From: Anaerolineales bacterium
GTDB lineage: Bacteria; Chloroflexota; Anaerolineae; Anaerolineales; Villigracilaceae
Assembly: GCA_013140605.1 (NCBI GenBank)
Contig: JABFSL010000004.1
Location: forward strand, 1 to 64,000
Length of the DNA: 64,000 bases
Direction of reading: 5' to 3'
Made by a program: the position numbers and the translations under genes. The notes beneath the pieces were generated by a model. The model saw only the letters and a list, made by a program, of their open reading frames with translations, had not been told where the DNA came from and made no database searches. Shown in pieces: positions 1 to 7,259 of this stretch (the stretch's first letter is position 1; each line of letters begins with the position of its first letter).

Positions 1-180
1 ACATCCAAGTACAAAAATCGTTGAAGTCGTTTATCATTGGAGCGTCCTCTCGCGTGTTTGGTTTCTTTGAGCAGAAACTCCAATACCACGCTTGAGGACT
101 TTTTGTCAACTAGCATAAGACCCTAATAGTAATGAATTGTTCGTGTCAACGTCGGCATTTTAAGTCGCCATCGGTTCGCG

Positions 181-1059
181 TTACGCGGCTTCCTGCTCCG
201 CTTTGCGCATGGATTGGAATGATTGGATCGCAACCTCCAACATGGAGTTATCCGGGGTGCTTGTGGTGAGGTGTTGTAAAGCCAAATTGGGTTTGATCAA
301 CATTTGAACAAACGGACTATCCAAATGGTTCGCTGTCCAGCGGATATACTCGATGGCAATGCCCGCGAGGATAGGGATGAATAATATGCGTGTGGCGAGT
401 CTCCACAGGATGGGCATGGGACCAAGCGCAGTAAATACCAAAATGGAAAGCAAAACCAGGGTCAGTAAAAACGCAGTCCCGCAGCGAGCGTGTTCAATGG
501 GATATTTTGCCACGACTTCGGGAGTCAACTCTTCGCCCGCTTCAAAGGCGTTGATGGTCTTATGTTCCGCGCCGTGATACATGAAGAGCCGCTTCACATC
601 GGGCATGAAACTGATTCCCCAAATGTAAGCGATCAAAAATACCAAACGCAAAACACCTTCAACCAGGTTGTTGAGCCAGGAACTCCAGCCGAGATAATGT
701 TCGGCGAGTCCGCCAATGCCGGCGGGCAGCAAAAAGAAGAGTCCAATGCCCAGGGTCAGTGACAGGCCCAAGGTTAAGTAAAGAGCCGGTCCTTCCAGTT
801 TTTCATCCTCGCCTGTTTGGGTGTTCGCAGAAATCGTCAGGGCGTTCATTCCCAATCCGAGGGCATCCCATAAAAGAATTGATCCGCGCAAAAAGGGAAT
901 CTTGGTAATACCCGAGCGATATACGTTCGCAAGTTTTTGGGTGTGAATCGCGATGCTGCCATCGGGCGCGCGCATGGCAATGGCATACGCCTTTTGACCG
1001 CGCATCATCACGCCTTCGATCACTGCCTGTCCGCCGTAAGTAATTATTCGATCTTCCAT
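181..1059 (-). CDS. DUF1385 family membrane protein (YqhQ-like)
   Basis: The 292-residue product has the N-terminal family signature GGQAVIEGVMMRG (residues 9-21), several membrane segments (about 95-115, 133-150, 197-213, 222-236), and two conserved polar motifs facing the membrane region: HGAEHKT (162-168) and EHARCGT (188-194). These mark DUF1385, a family annotated as predicted metal-dependent membrane proteins but without an established reaction. The His/Glu/Cys-rich motifs could bind metal, which is inference. The ATG start fits the family N-terminus. It is followed on the same strand by nothing visible in the first 180 bases, and preceded by the M20 peptidase gene on the same strand with a palindrome between them. 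Confidence 0.9.
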   Translation of the reverse strand: MEDRIITYGGQAVIEGVMMRGQKAYAIAMRAPDGSIAIHTQKLANVYRSGITKIPFLRGSILLWDALGLGMNALTISANTQTGEDEKLEGPALYLTLGLSLTLGIGLFFLLPAGIGGLAEHYLGWSSWLNNLVEGVLRLVFLIAYIWGISFMPDVKRLFMYHGAEHKTINAFEAGEELTPEVVAKYPIEHARCGTAFLLTLVLLSILVFTALGPMPILWRLATRILFIPILAGIAIEYIRWTANHLDSPFVQMLIKPNLALQHLTTSTPDNSMLEVAIQSFQSMRKAEQEAA

Positions 1060-1083
1060 TAAATTTTTCCGCCAATATTTTCC

Positions 1084-1110
1084 GTAGGGGCGGGGTAACC
1101 CCGCCCCTAC
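1084..1110. repeat. 27-bp perfect palindrome (GTAGGGGCGGGG family)
   Basis: GTAGGGGCGGGGT at 1084-1096 is the exact reverse complement of 1098-1110, with one central base. It fills the gap between the M20 peptidase stop and the DUF1385 start. There is no T-run, so it is not a typical terminator. The same ends (GTAGGGGCG...CGCCCCTAC) bound a 66-bp element inside metG at 63673-63738. Confidence 0.85.
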
Positions 1111-1113
1111 AAT

Positions 1114-2484
1114 TTATTTGAAATTATAGAAAAAGTGAGTGAAGGCTTCGATGCCTTTGTACCAGGTCGGCAAATGAAGTCTCTCATTGGGTGAATGAAC
1201 ATTGTCATCGGGCAAACCGAAACCCGTAAGCAAAGAATCGGCGCCGACATATTTTTGCAGAAGAACCACGGAACCGATCGAGCCGCCTTCGCGTTTGAAG
1301 TATGGGCGTTTGCCCCAAACCGTTTCGAGTGCCTGCGCAAGCGCCTTCACGCCAGCAGAGTCACTTTCCACAATGGCCGCGCCTGCGTTGTGCAGGTTGA
1401 TCAATTCCCATTTGATGGTCTTGGGCGCGTTCTTCTTGAGATAGGCCTTCAACTGCTTGAATGTTTCTTCGGGAGTTTGGTCTGGCACGAGGCGGCAGGA
1501 AATCTTCGCCATCGCCCATGCGGGCAGAACGGTCTTGGAGCCTTGGCCCGTAAAGCCAGAGAGCAAGCCATTGATTTCCAAAGTCGGGCGCGCGCCAGTG
1601 CGTTCGGATGGAATGAATTGCGGCTCGCCCCATAGTGCAGGCACGCCGGTCATCGCGATCAATTCCTTGTTGCTGACAGGCAGACGCTTGAAATCTTCAC
1701 GTTCCTTTTTGCTCAACTTGCGGACCTTGTCATAGAAGCCGGGCAAAGTGATCTTGCCATTTTTGTCGTGCATGCCCGCGATCAACTCGATCAAGGCCTG
1801 CGCGGGGTTGTGAATGGTTCCGCCGAACAAGCCTGAATGCAAATCTTTGCTTGGCCCATACACTTTCAATTCAAAATATGCGAGGCCGCGCAGACCTGTT
1901 GTGATGGTCGGTTTGTCAGCGCCCATCATACCCGCATCTGGATTCAAGCAAAAATCACTGGCAAGTAGTTCCTTATTATTTTTGATGAATTCGCCGAGAT
2001 GTTCCGACCCGATCTCTTCTTCGCCCTCGACCAGCCACTTGATGTTGACGGGCAATCCGGTCGTGCGGACAATTGCTTCGACCGCTTTGAGAGAAACCAT
2101 CACCTGGCCTTTCATGTCCGAAGAGCCACGCGCAAATAAATAATCTCCGCGCACCACCGCGCCAAACGGATCGGATGTCCACAATTCCAACGGGTCAACA
2201 GGCTGAACATCATAATGGCCATAGATCATCACAGTCGGCGCGGATTTTCCCGCGCCCAGCCATTCACCGTATACAACGGGATGTCCCGCTGTCGGCATGA
2301 TCTGTACATTGTCCATATTGATGGAACGCAACTGTGCGGCCACCCATTCAGCGGCACGTTGAACATCGCCCTTGTTTTCGTCAAGTGTCGAAATGGAGGG
2401 AATCGCAAGGAATTCCTTCAATTCATTTAAGTAGCGTTCGCCATTTCCGCGAACATAATCCAAAGCTTGTTGAACTTCTGACAT
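1114..2484 (-). CDS. M20 family dipeptidase
   Basis: A 456-residue cytoplasmic zinc dipeptidase of the M20 family (DUG1/carnosine-dipeptidase-like group). The metal and catalytic motifs are visible: GHYDVQP (H90, D92), the bridging Asp in ARGSSDMKG (D123), the general-base segment GEEEIGS (about 154-160), and a late NVHSPNERL motif carrying the C-terminal metal His. Length is normal for the family. The ATG is preceded by AAAGGAGA. No signal peptide is visible, so it probably processes internal or imported peptides; the family-5 solute-binding protein encoded upstream on the same strand would be a suitable partner, although a repeat separates them. Confidence 0.93.
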   Translation of the reverse strand: MSEVQQALDYVRGNGERYLNELKEFLAIPSISTLDENKGDVQRAAEWVAAQLRSINMDNVQIMPTAGHPVVYGEWLGAGKSAPTVMIYGHYDVQPVDPLELWTSDPFGAVVRGDYLFARGSSDMKGQVMVSLKAVEAIVRTTGLPVNIKWLVEGEEEIGSEHLGEFIKNNKELLASDFCLNPDAGMMGADKPTITTGLRGLAYFELKVYGPSKDLHSGLFGGTIHNPAQALIELIAGMHDKNGKITLPGFYDKVRKLSKKEREDFKRLPVSNKELIAMTGVPALWGEPQFIPSERTGARPTLEINGLLSGFTGQGSKTVLPAWAMAKISCRLVPDQTPEETFKQLKAYLKKNAPKTIKWELINLHNAGAAIVESDSAGVKALAQALETVWGKRPYFKREGGSIGSVVLLQKYVGADSLLTGFGLPDDNVHSPNERLHLPTWYKGIEAFTHFFYNFK

Positions 2485-2515
2485 GGGAAAATCTCCTTTT
2501 CATAAGCAGCTCAAG

Positions 2516-2579
2516 ATGGGCAAGCTTACAGCCTGACCGTTTTTGAAACACAATTTGGCGGGTTGAAAACCCGCCCTAC
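2516..2579. repeat. Bipartite palindromic repeat, copy A
   Basis: Two adjacent hairpin halves: a degenerate CAGGCTT-CAGCCTGAC half at about 2520-2537 and GGCGGGTT/AACCCGCC at 2557-2575 ending in CCTAC. It is related to copies at 5810-5877 and 36019-36087. The first half of this copy is eroded (AGCTTACAGCCTGAC). Confidence 0.8.
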
Positions 2580-2597
2580 GTTATAAGACAAATATTT

Positions 2598-4286
2598 TTA
2601 TGGCGCAGTGGTTGGTACGGGAGTTTGTTCAAGCGTGCGGCGTGTAACGAGAAACCATTCATTGATCAACGCGAGACGGTCGCTGATGTCATACATCGGC
2701 GCGACTTGCACGCCCTGTACCTGCGAATCCACGCCATAGGAATATACAGGATAGTACAAAGGCAGGGATGGCATATCCTTGGCAAACAATACTTGAAAAT
2801 TTCTATATAAACGGGCACGTGATGCAAAATCTGTTTCGGTACGGGCGGTTTCGAGGAATTCACTGGCAGTGCGGTTATCCCATTGCGAATAGTTCTGTCC
2901 GCCAGTGGCCTCAGATTGATGCCAGAACAAATATGGATCGGGGTCAGGCATGCGCACTGTGTTCAAGTCGGCGAGTGCGGCTTGATAATTACGCGTTGTG
3001 AGGAAATCATTTACCAGAGAATCGTAGGGGACTGACTGCAGGTCAACTCGCACGCCGATCAATGCCCAATCGGTCTGAATGGCTTGAGCGATCTGAGTGT
3101 GGACCGTGTCATCGGGGTGAACCAGCGTAAAGGTCAGAGATTGACCGTCTTTGGCACGAATGTCTCCGCCGCCGGCAGGGATCACATATCCCTCGTCTTT
3201 TAGCAAAGTCTGGGCAACATCGGGATCGTATTCAAAATGCTCGATCTCTTCGTAGTAAGCCCATGAACCCGTCAGAATGGGACCATCTGCGACGATGGCC
3301 TGTCCCTGCATGATATGCGAGACAATATTATTGCGATTCACGCCAAGCAAAAGCGCATGGCGAATTTTTTCATTTTGCAGGAACGGCACACTGGGATTAT
3401 TCAGATTTAAGAAGACTAATCCCAATTGAGGCAGGCGGCTGGTATAGACAGAGAGATTTTGCTCCATCAAAGCAGGTTGCAGCACATCGTTCGTAAGCTG
3501 ACTGATCCCCAACACCTCGCCCTGTTGATACGCATCAAATGCAGAAGCCGAGCTCGGATAAAAGCGGAATACAACCTGTTCGATGAACGGAGGCTGTACG
3601 TAATAATCTTCGTTGACCACCAGCACTACGCCGGTGATCTGCCCGCCGCTGGTCATGAGGCGGTCAAATTTATATGGGCCGCTGCCAATTGGCTGCAAGT
3701 TAAAATCGGCGCTGGCAAGCTGGTCAGCGGGTACAGATTCGAGCAGGTGTTTTGGCAAGACACCGAAAGTGGCGTAATCTAAAAATGGGGCGAACGGCTC
3801 GGCAAGTTTAAATTGAAGTGTCTTATCGTCAAATCTCTTTATCTCGATTTGAGACCACAGATCTTTGATATCCTGCGGGAAAAGTGAGCCTGCGCTTTTA
3901 ATAAGCTCAATTGTGAAGATAACATCGTCACTGGTAACAGGTTCGCCGTCATGCCAGACCGCAGTGGGTCTTATCGAGAAATTATAGAGCGTGCCATCAG
4001 GAGAAGTCCCCCAGGCTTCAGCCAGATCGGGCTGAGGCAAACCATGCGAATCAAAACGGATCAATCCACTGAATATCAGGCGATTGATGTCGCGGTCCGC
4101 AGGGTTGTTCCAATCCAGCATGGGGTTGAGCCTGCCCATGGAGCCGATCAGTGCTTCGGTGTAAATTCCACCGGGTGCGGCTTCGGGCAAGGTAATAACA
4201 CTTACTGGTTGTTGGCTGAGCAACAGCAAAGCCACGATCACAACGGTGACCGCCACAACCAAAATCTGCCAGCGTAGTCTTTTCAT
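2598..4286 (-). CDS. ABC transporter solute-binding protein, family 5
   Basis: About 562 residues from the preferred ATG (a GTG at 4316 would add 10 residues but lies in a terminator hairpin). An N-terminal hydrophobic segment anchors or exports the protein; no lipobox Cys is seen. The body has the family-5 (OppA/DppA-like) layout: an opening on a LNPMLDWNNP strand, 'LAEAWGTSPDG..YNFSIRPTAVWHDGEPVTSDDV', then the QNEKIRHALLLGVNR region. Members bind oligopeptides, nickel or related solutes outside the membrane. No permease or ATPase genes are adjacent, so the partner transporter must lie elsewhere and the substrate is unknown. Confidence 0.9.
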   Translation of the reverse strand: MKRLRWQILVVAVTVVIVALLLLSQQPVSVITLPEAAPGGIYTEALIGSMGRLNPMLDWNNPADRDINRLIFSGLIRFDSHGLPQPDLAEAWGTSPDGTLYNFSIRPTAVWHDGEPVTSDDVIFTIELIKSAGSLFPQDIKDLWSQIEIKRFDDKTLQFKLAEPFAPFLDYATFGVLPKHLLESVPADQLASADFNLQPIGSGPYKFDRLMTSGGQITGVVLVVNEDYYVQPPFIEQVVFRFYPSSASAFDAYQQGEVLGISQLTNDVLQPALMEQNLSVYTSRLPQLGLVFLNLNNPSVPFLQNEKIRHALLLGVNRNNIVSHIMQGQAIVADGPILTGSWAYYEEIEHFEYDPDVAQTLLKDEGYVIPAGGGDIRAKDGQSLTFTLVHPDDTVHTQIAQAIQTDWALIGVRVDLQSVPYDSLVNDFLTTRNYQAALADLNTVRMPDPDPYLFWHQSEATGGQNYSQWDNRTASEFLETARTETDFASRARLYRNFQVLFAKDMPSLPLYYPVYSYGVDSQVQGVQVAPMYDISDRLALINEWFLVTRRTLEQTPVPTTAP

Positions 4287-4304
4287 ATTTAGGAAATAAA
4301 GAAA

Positions 4305-4342
4305 GGCCGCCGCCACCCTGTAAGGGTAATGGACAGGCGGCC
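4305..4342 (-). terminator. Intrinsic terminator after secG with an alternative hairpin
   Basis: On the minus strand GGCCGCC (4342-4336) pairs with GGCGGCC (4311-4305), followed by TTTCTTTATTT. A second hairpin, CTGTAAGGG/CCCTTACAG (4349-4341 with 4326-4318), overlaps its 5' arm and is mutually exclusive with it. Confidence 0.7.
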
Positions 4343-4360
4343 CTTACAGGCGCTTGAGTT

Positions 4361-4585
4361 TTAGCGTCCGAGAATGATGATGGTCATCACGAGGCCAAAA
4401 AAGACCACGCTCAACCCGATCGTCACCCAGAAGAGAATGCGTTCAATGCCGCGGCGGGCGGTGAACACACCACCTGTATCTGCACCGGTCAGACCGCCCA
4501 GCCCTGCGCCCTTGCTCTGCAGGATGATGCTGAGGATCAAACCCACTGAGGTTATAATCAGCGCAATATTTAGAAAGTTAGTCAT
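4361..4585 (-). CDS. secG: Preprotein translocase subunit SecG
   Basis: A 74-residue protein with two membrane segments (about 4-22 and 49-70) flanking the conserved cytoplasmic loop QSKGAGLGGLTG and a GGVFTARRG segment, as in SecG. It associates with SecYE and assists export through the Sec channel. The start is the ATG at 4585, preceded by AGGAGG eight bases upstream; a longer in-frame reading to 4657 lies within the promoter and is rejected. It has its own promoter and a terminator, so it looks monocistronic. Confidence 0.95.
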   Translation of the reverse strand: MTNFLNIALIITSVGLILSIILQSKGAGLGGLTGADTGGVFTARRGIERILFWVTIGLSVVFFGLVMTIIILGR

Positions 4586-4615
4586 ACAATGTGCCTCCTT
4601 GAAATTAGCGGGCAA

Positions 4616-4645
4616 ATTATACCTGTTCAAGAAGTGAATCGTCAA
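4616..4645 (-). promoter_or_regulatory. Sigma-70-type promoter of secG
   Basis: On the minus strand TTGACG (4645-4640), an 18-base spacer and TATAAT (4621-4616). The predicted start site leaves a leader of about 25 bases containing the AGGAGG ribosome site. Confidence 0.75.
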
Positions 4646-4738
4646 ATATGGGTTCAATGCAATTGTGAGTCTTTCTTAATGTGCTTTAATCCATGTATCT
4701 TTAAAAATTTCCAAAGCGCTCAATAAAAGAGGAAATTC

Positions 4739-5800
4739 ATGCACGAAGCGGTAGTCAATTTACATATGCACACGCGTTATTCTGATGGGACGGGCACACA
4801 TCGAGATATCGCCCAGGCGGCCATCGCCGCGGGCGTGGATGTGGTGATCGTAACCGATCACAATATTCTGGTGCATGGGTTTGAAGGGTACTACAAGGAA
4901 AAGAACAAGAAGATCATGATGCTGATCGGGGAGGAAGTCCATGACCAGGGGCGCGACCCGCAAAAGAATCATTTGCTGGTTTTCGGCGCCGGGCGTGAAC
5001 TTGCGACGTTCGCAGAAAACCCGCAGCTGCTCATTAATCAAGTGCGTGATGCCGGCGGATTATCTTTTATCGCCCACCCTGATGACCCCGAAACGCCCGC
5101 GTTCAAGGAAATTGATATTTCCTGGGTGGATTGGTCGGTTCAAAATTACACCGGCATTGAATTATGGAATGCGTTGAGCGAATTGAAAACCGTTGTGCCG
5201 ACAAAATTACACGGCGCTTTCTATGCTTTTTTTCCGTCTTTGGTAGCGCATCAGCCAATTCCCGCCACGCTTGAAAAATGGGATGAATTACTATCGCAAG
5301 GTCAGCACGTTGTTGCAATTGGCGGCTCAGATGCGCATGCTTTGCATTTGAGCATGGGACCGATCAGCCGTGTGATCTTCCCGTATGAATTCCACTTCCG
5401 CGCGGTGAATACGCATGTGATGCTGGCGGACTCACTAAGCGGGGATGTCAATGCAGATAAAAAAGCGATCTATGCCGCGCTGGCAGCGGGTCATTGCTTC
5501 GTTGGGTATGATCTCCCCGCTCCCACCCGCGGGTTCCGCTTTACGGCGCAGGGACGCGACAAAACCGCGATCATGGGAGACGAGCTCCCTGCAAAAGGCG
5601 GTGTTACATTACAGGCGAAACTTCCATTTGCGGCAGAGCTTCGTCTGCTAAAGGATGGGGTGGCGGTGCAAACTTTGAAGAATCAAACATCATGCACTCA
5701 CATCACTACGGAACCGGGTGTATATCGCATTGAAGCGTATCGCAGGTATCTCGGAAAGAAGCGCGGGTGGATCTATAGCAATCCGATCTATGTGAGGTAA
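4739..5800 (+). CDS. PHP-domain metal-dependent phosphoesterase
   Basis: A 353-residue protein that starts directly with the PHP signature: NLHMHTRYSDGTG (residues 7-19) carries the first His pair and Asp, followed by VTDHN (about 39-43), a GEEVHDQ segment, an AHPDD motif (about 119-123), and a late GGSDAH motif (about 196-201) with the final Asp-x-His metal ligands. Such proteins hydrolyse phosphoesters using a trinuclear metal site; the substrate is unknown. The C-terminal ~90 residues form a beta-rich extension, perhaps for substrate recognition. The ATG is preceded by AGAGGAAAT. It is divergent from secG. Confidence 0.88.
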   Translation: MHEAVVNLHMHTRYSDGTGTHRDIAQAAIAAGVDVVIVTDHNILVHGFEGYYKEKNKKIMMLIGEEVHDQGRDPQKNHLLVFGAGRELATFAENPQLLINQVRDAGGLSFIAHPDDPETPAFKEIDISWVDWSVQNYTGIELWNALSELKTVVPTKLHGAFYAFFPSLVAHQPIPATLEKWDELLSQGQHVVAIGGSDAHALHLSMGPISRVIFPYEFHFRAVNTHVMLADSLSGDVNADKKAIYAALAAGHCFVGYDLPAPTRGFRFTAQGRDKTAIMGDELPAKGGVTLQAKLPFAAELRLLKDGVAVQTLKNQTSCTHITTEPGVYRIEAYRRYLGKKRGWIYSNPIYVR

Positions 5801-5809
5801 ATATGTCAA

Positions 5810-5877
5810 GTAGGTCAGGCTTCCAGCCTGACAATTTTTGAAAAGGTAAAGTTTGGCGGGTTGTAAACCCGCCCTAC
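5810..5877. repeat. Bipartite palindromic repeat, copy B
   Basis: Starts GTAGGTCAGGCTTCCAGCCTG, then a ~20-base spacer, then GGCGGGTTGTAAACCCGCC and ends CCTAC. The outermost bases GTAGG and CCTAC are themselves inverted, so the whole 68-bp unit could fold as one. It lies nine bases after the PHP gene stop. Confidence 0.88.
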
Positions 5878-6015
5878 GTTCGAGATCAAGAGGCAAGAAA
5901 ACACCTTTTGGACGGAATCAGCTCACAGTTAAGAAAGAGGCGGTTTCTTCATCCGCATGAGAAGGTTTTGTGGTAAACTTCGCCCGCTAAATTAGGTACG
6001 TCTTTATAACACGTG

Positions 6016-6069
6016 CCTTTCCGTTCCTCGCAAGCCTACGGCTTGAATAGGAACAAACCCATGGAAAGG
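6016..6069 (+). promoter_or_regulatory. Structured leader of rpsF (probable S6:S18 autoregulatory element)
   Basis: Three nested stems: CCTTTCC (6016-6022) with GGAAAGG (6063-6069), GTTCCT (6023-6028) with AGGAAC (6049-6054), and CAAGCC (6031-6036) with GGCTTG (6040-6045). The outer 3' strand overlaps the rpsF Shine-Dalgarno AAAGGAGG, so the folded form would block initiation. A CCG trinucleotide sits at the junction of the two outer stems, in keeping with known S6:S18-binding leaders. The fold is seen in the sequence; the ligand is inferred from family knowledge. Confidence 0.65.
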
Positions 6070-6080
6070 AGGTTTTCCCT

Positions 6081-6365
6081 ATGCGTAAGTATGAATTAGT
6101 TTGTGTAATCCAGCCCGATCTGGATGAGGTAGCTTTTAACGCCTTACTTGAGAAGGTTAAAGGCTGGATCAGTGAATCTGGCGGCAGTGTTGACAAGGTT
6201 GATGTTTGGGGACGCCGCAAGTTGGCGTACATCATCAAGAAGCATCGCGAAGGTCAGTTCGTTCTATTGAACATGACGTTGAATCCGTCAGCCGCTTCAG
6301 ACCTGGAACGCAATCTGCGTTATCAGGAGCCAATTATTCGTCATATGCTTTCTGTGGCTGGTTAA
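6081..6365 (+). CDS. rpsF: 30S ribosomal protein S6
   Basis: A 94-residue protein with the S6 start (MRKYELVCVIQPDLDE), the WGRRKLAYIIKKHREGQFVLLNM strand and a short C-terminus ending near the conserved arginine helix (LRYQEPIIRHM). It binds the platform of the 30S subunit with S18. It opens the rpsF-ssb-rpsR order that is very widely conserved, so S6 and S18 are made together with the single-strand DNA-binding protein. The start follows AAAGGAGG and lies just after the structured leader. Confidence 0.97.
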   Translation: MRKYELVCVIQPDLDEVAFNALLEKVKGWISESGGSVDKVDVWGRRKLAYIIKKHREGQFVLLNMTLNPSAASDLERNLRYQEPIIRHMLSVAG

Positions 6366-6406
6366 TTTATTGTTTGCATTGCGCGGTATTTACAAGGAGA
6401 TTTATT

Positions 6407-6826
6407 ATGAGCCGAGGCCTTAATAAAGTTCAAGTCATTGGTCATCTTGGAAAAGATCCTGAGATGCGTTACACCCCTTCAGGAAAGCCTGTAACCACTT
6501 TCTCAGTGGCGGTCAGCCGTTCGTGGAATAGCGCGGACGGGGAACGTCACAGTGAGACAGAGTGGTTCAATGTAGTAGCCTGGGGTAACCTTGCCGAGAT
6601 CTGCAAGCAGTATCTCGTAAAGGGACAACAGGTTTATGTGGAAGGTCGTTTGCAGACCCGCCGCTGGGATGACAAGGAAGGTCAAAAACATACCAGTGTG
6701 GAGATCGTTGCAAACGAGATGATGATGCTGGGCGACCGCCGCGATGCAATTAACCATGCTCAGGATAGCGAGCCAAACACCGCCGATAATGGCTCTGCCA
6801 TGGCGGAAGATGAATTTCCGTTCTAG
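6407..6826 (+). CDS. ssb: Single-stranded DNA-binding protein
   Basis: A 139-residue protein. The OB-fold occupies residues 1-110 (GLNKVQVIGHLGKDPEMRY, then TEWFNVVAWGNLAEICKQYLVKG and VYVEGRLQTRRW). The tail ends in the acidic tip DEFPF, the docking site for repair and replication partners. The linker is unusually short. The chosen ATG at 6407 follows AAGGAGA; a longer in-frame reading overlaps rpsF and is rejected. The middle gene of the rpsF operon. Confidence 0.97.
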   Translation: MSRGLNKVQVIGHLGKDPEMRYTPSGKPVTTFSVAVSRSWNSADGERHSETEWFNVVAWGNLAEICKQYLVKGQQVYVEGRLQTRRWDDKEGQKHTSVEIVANEMMMLGDRRDAINHAQDSEPNTADNGSAMAEDEFPF

Positions 6827-6842
6827 TTTTTTGGAGTAAATC

Positions 6843-7130
6843 ATGAGTGAAGAACGTAATTATTCAGGCGGCGAAGGCGGCGGTGGTGACCGCAAGTTTT
6901 TCGCAAAGCCCAAGTTTTGTCAATTTTGCGCCGATAAGTTGTTGGTCATTGATTACAAAAAGACCGACCTGCTCCGCAAATATATAACCGAAGAAGGCAA
7001 GATCCGCCCTCGCCGCCAGACTGGCGCCTGTGCGAAGCACCAGCGTGTGGTGGCCGCAGCCGTTAAGCAGGCCCGCCATGTGGCATTTCTGCCTTTCAGC
7101 GGCAAGCCACTGGACGATGGTCGTTCCTAG
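6843..7130 (+). CDS. rpsR: 30S ribosomal protein S18
   Basis: A 95-residue protein with the S18 core ([19 protein letters not shown], then [29 protein letters not shown]). The N-terminal CQFC pair plus the later Cys in TGACAKH are the zinc-binding residues of the 'C+' form of S18. A glycine-rich N-terminal stretch (residues 8-15) is extra. It lies 16 bases after ssb and closes the operon before a strong hairpin; rplI, often next, is absent here. Confidence 0.97.
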   Translation: MSEERNYSGGEGGGGDRKFFAKPKFCQFCADKLLVIDYKKTDLLRKYITEEGKIRPRRQTGACAKHQRVVAAAVKQARHVAFLPFSGKPLDDGRS

Positions 7131-7143
7131 TTGTCGAAATAGT

Positions 7144-7183
7144 TTCGGGGCATGGGAGCGCAAAGCATCCATGCCCCGAATTT
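7144..7183 (+). terminator. Terminator of the rpsF-ssb-rpsR operon
   Basis: A perfect 12-bp stem TTCGGGGCATGG (7144-7155) with CCATGCCCCGAA (7169-7180), followed by TTTAATT. It lies 13 bases after the rpsR stop. Confidence 0.7.
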
Positions 7184-7259
7184 AATTACCGCGAAATCCC
7201 TCTCCCTGAATTCTCTTAACCAGAGGATGGGAAACATGAGGGCATGAAGGAGTTTGAAT

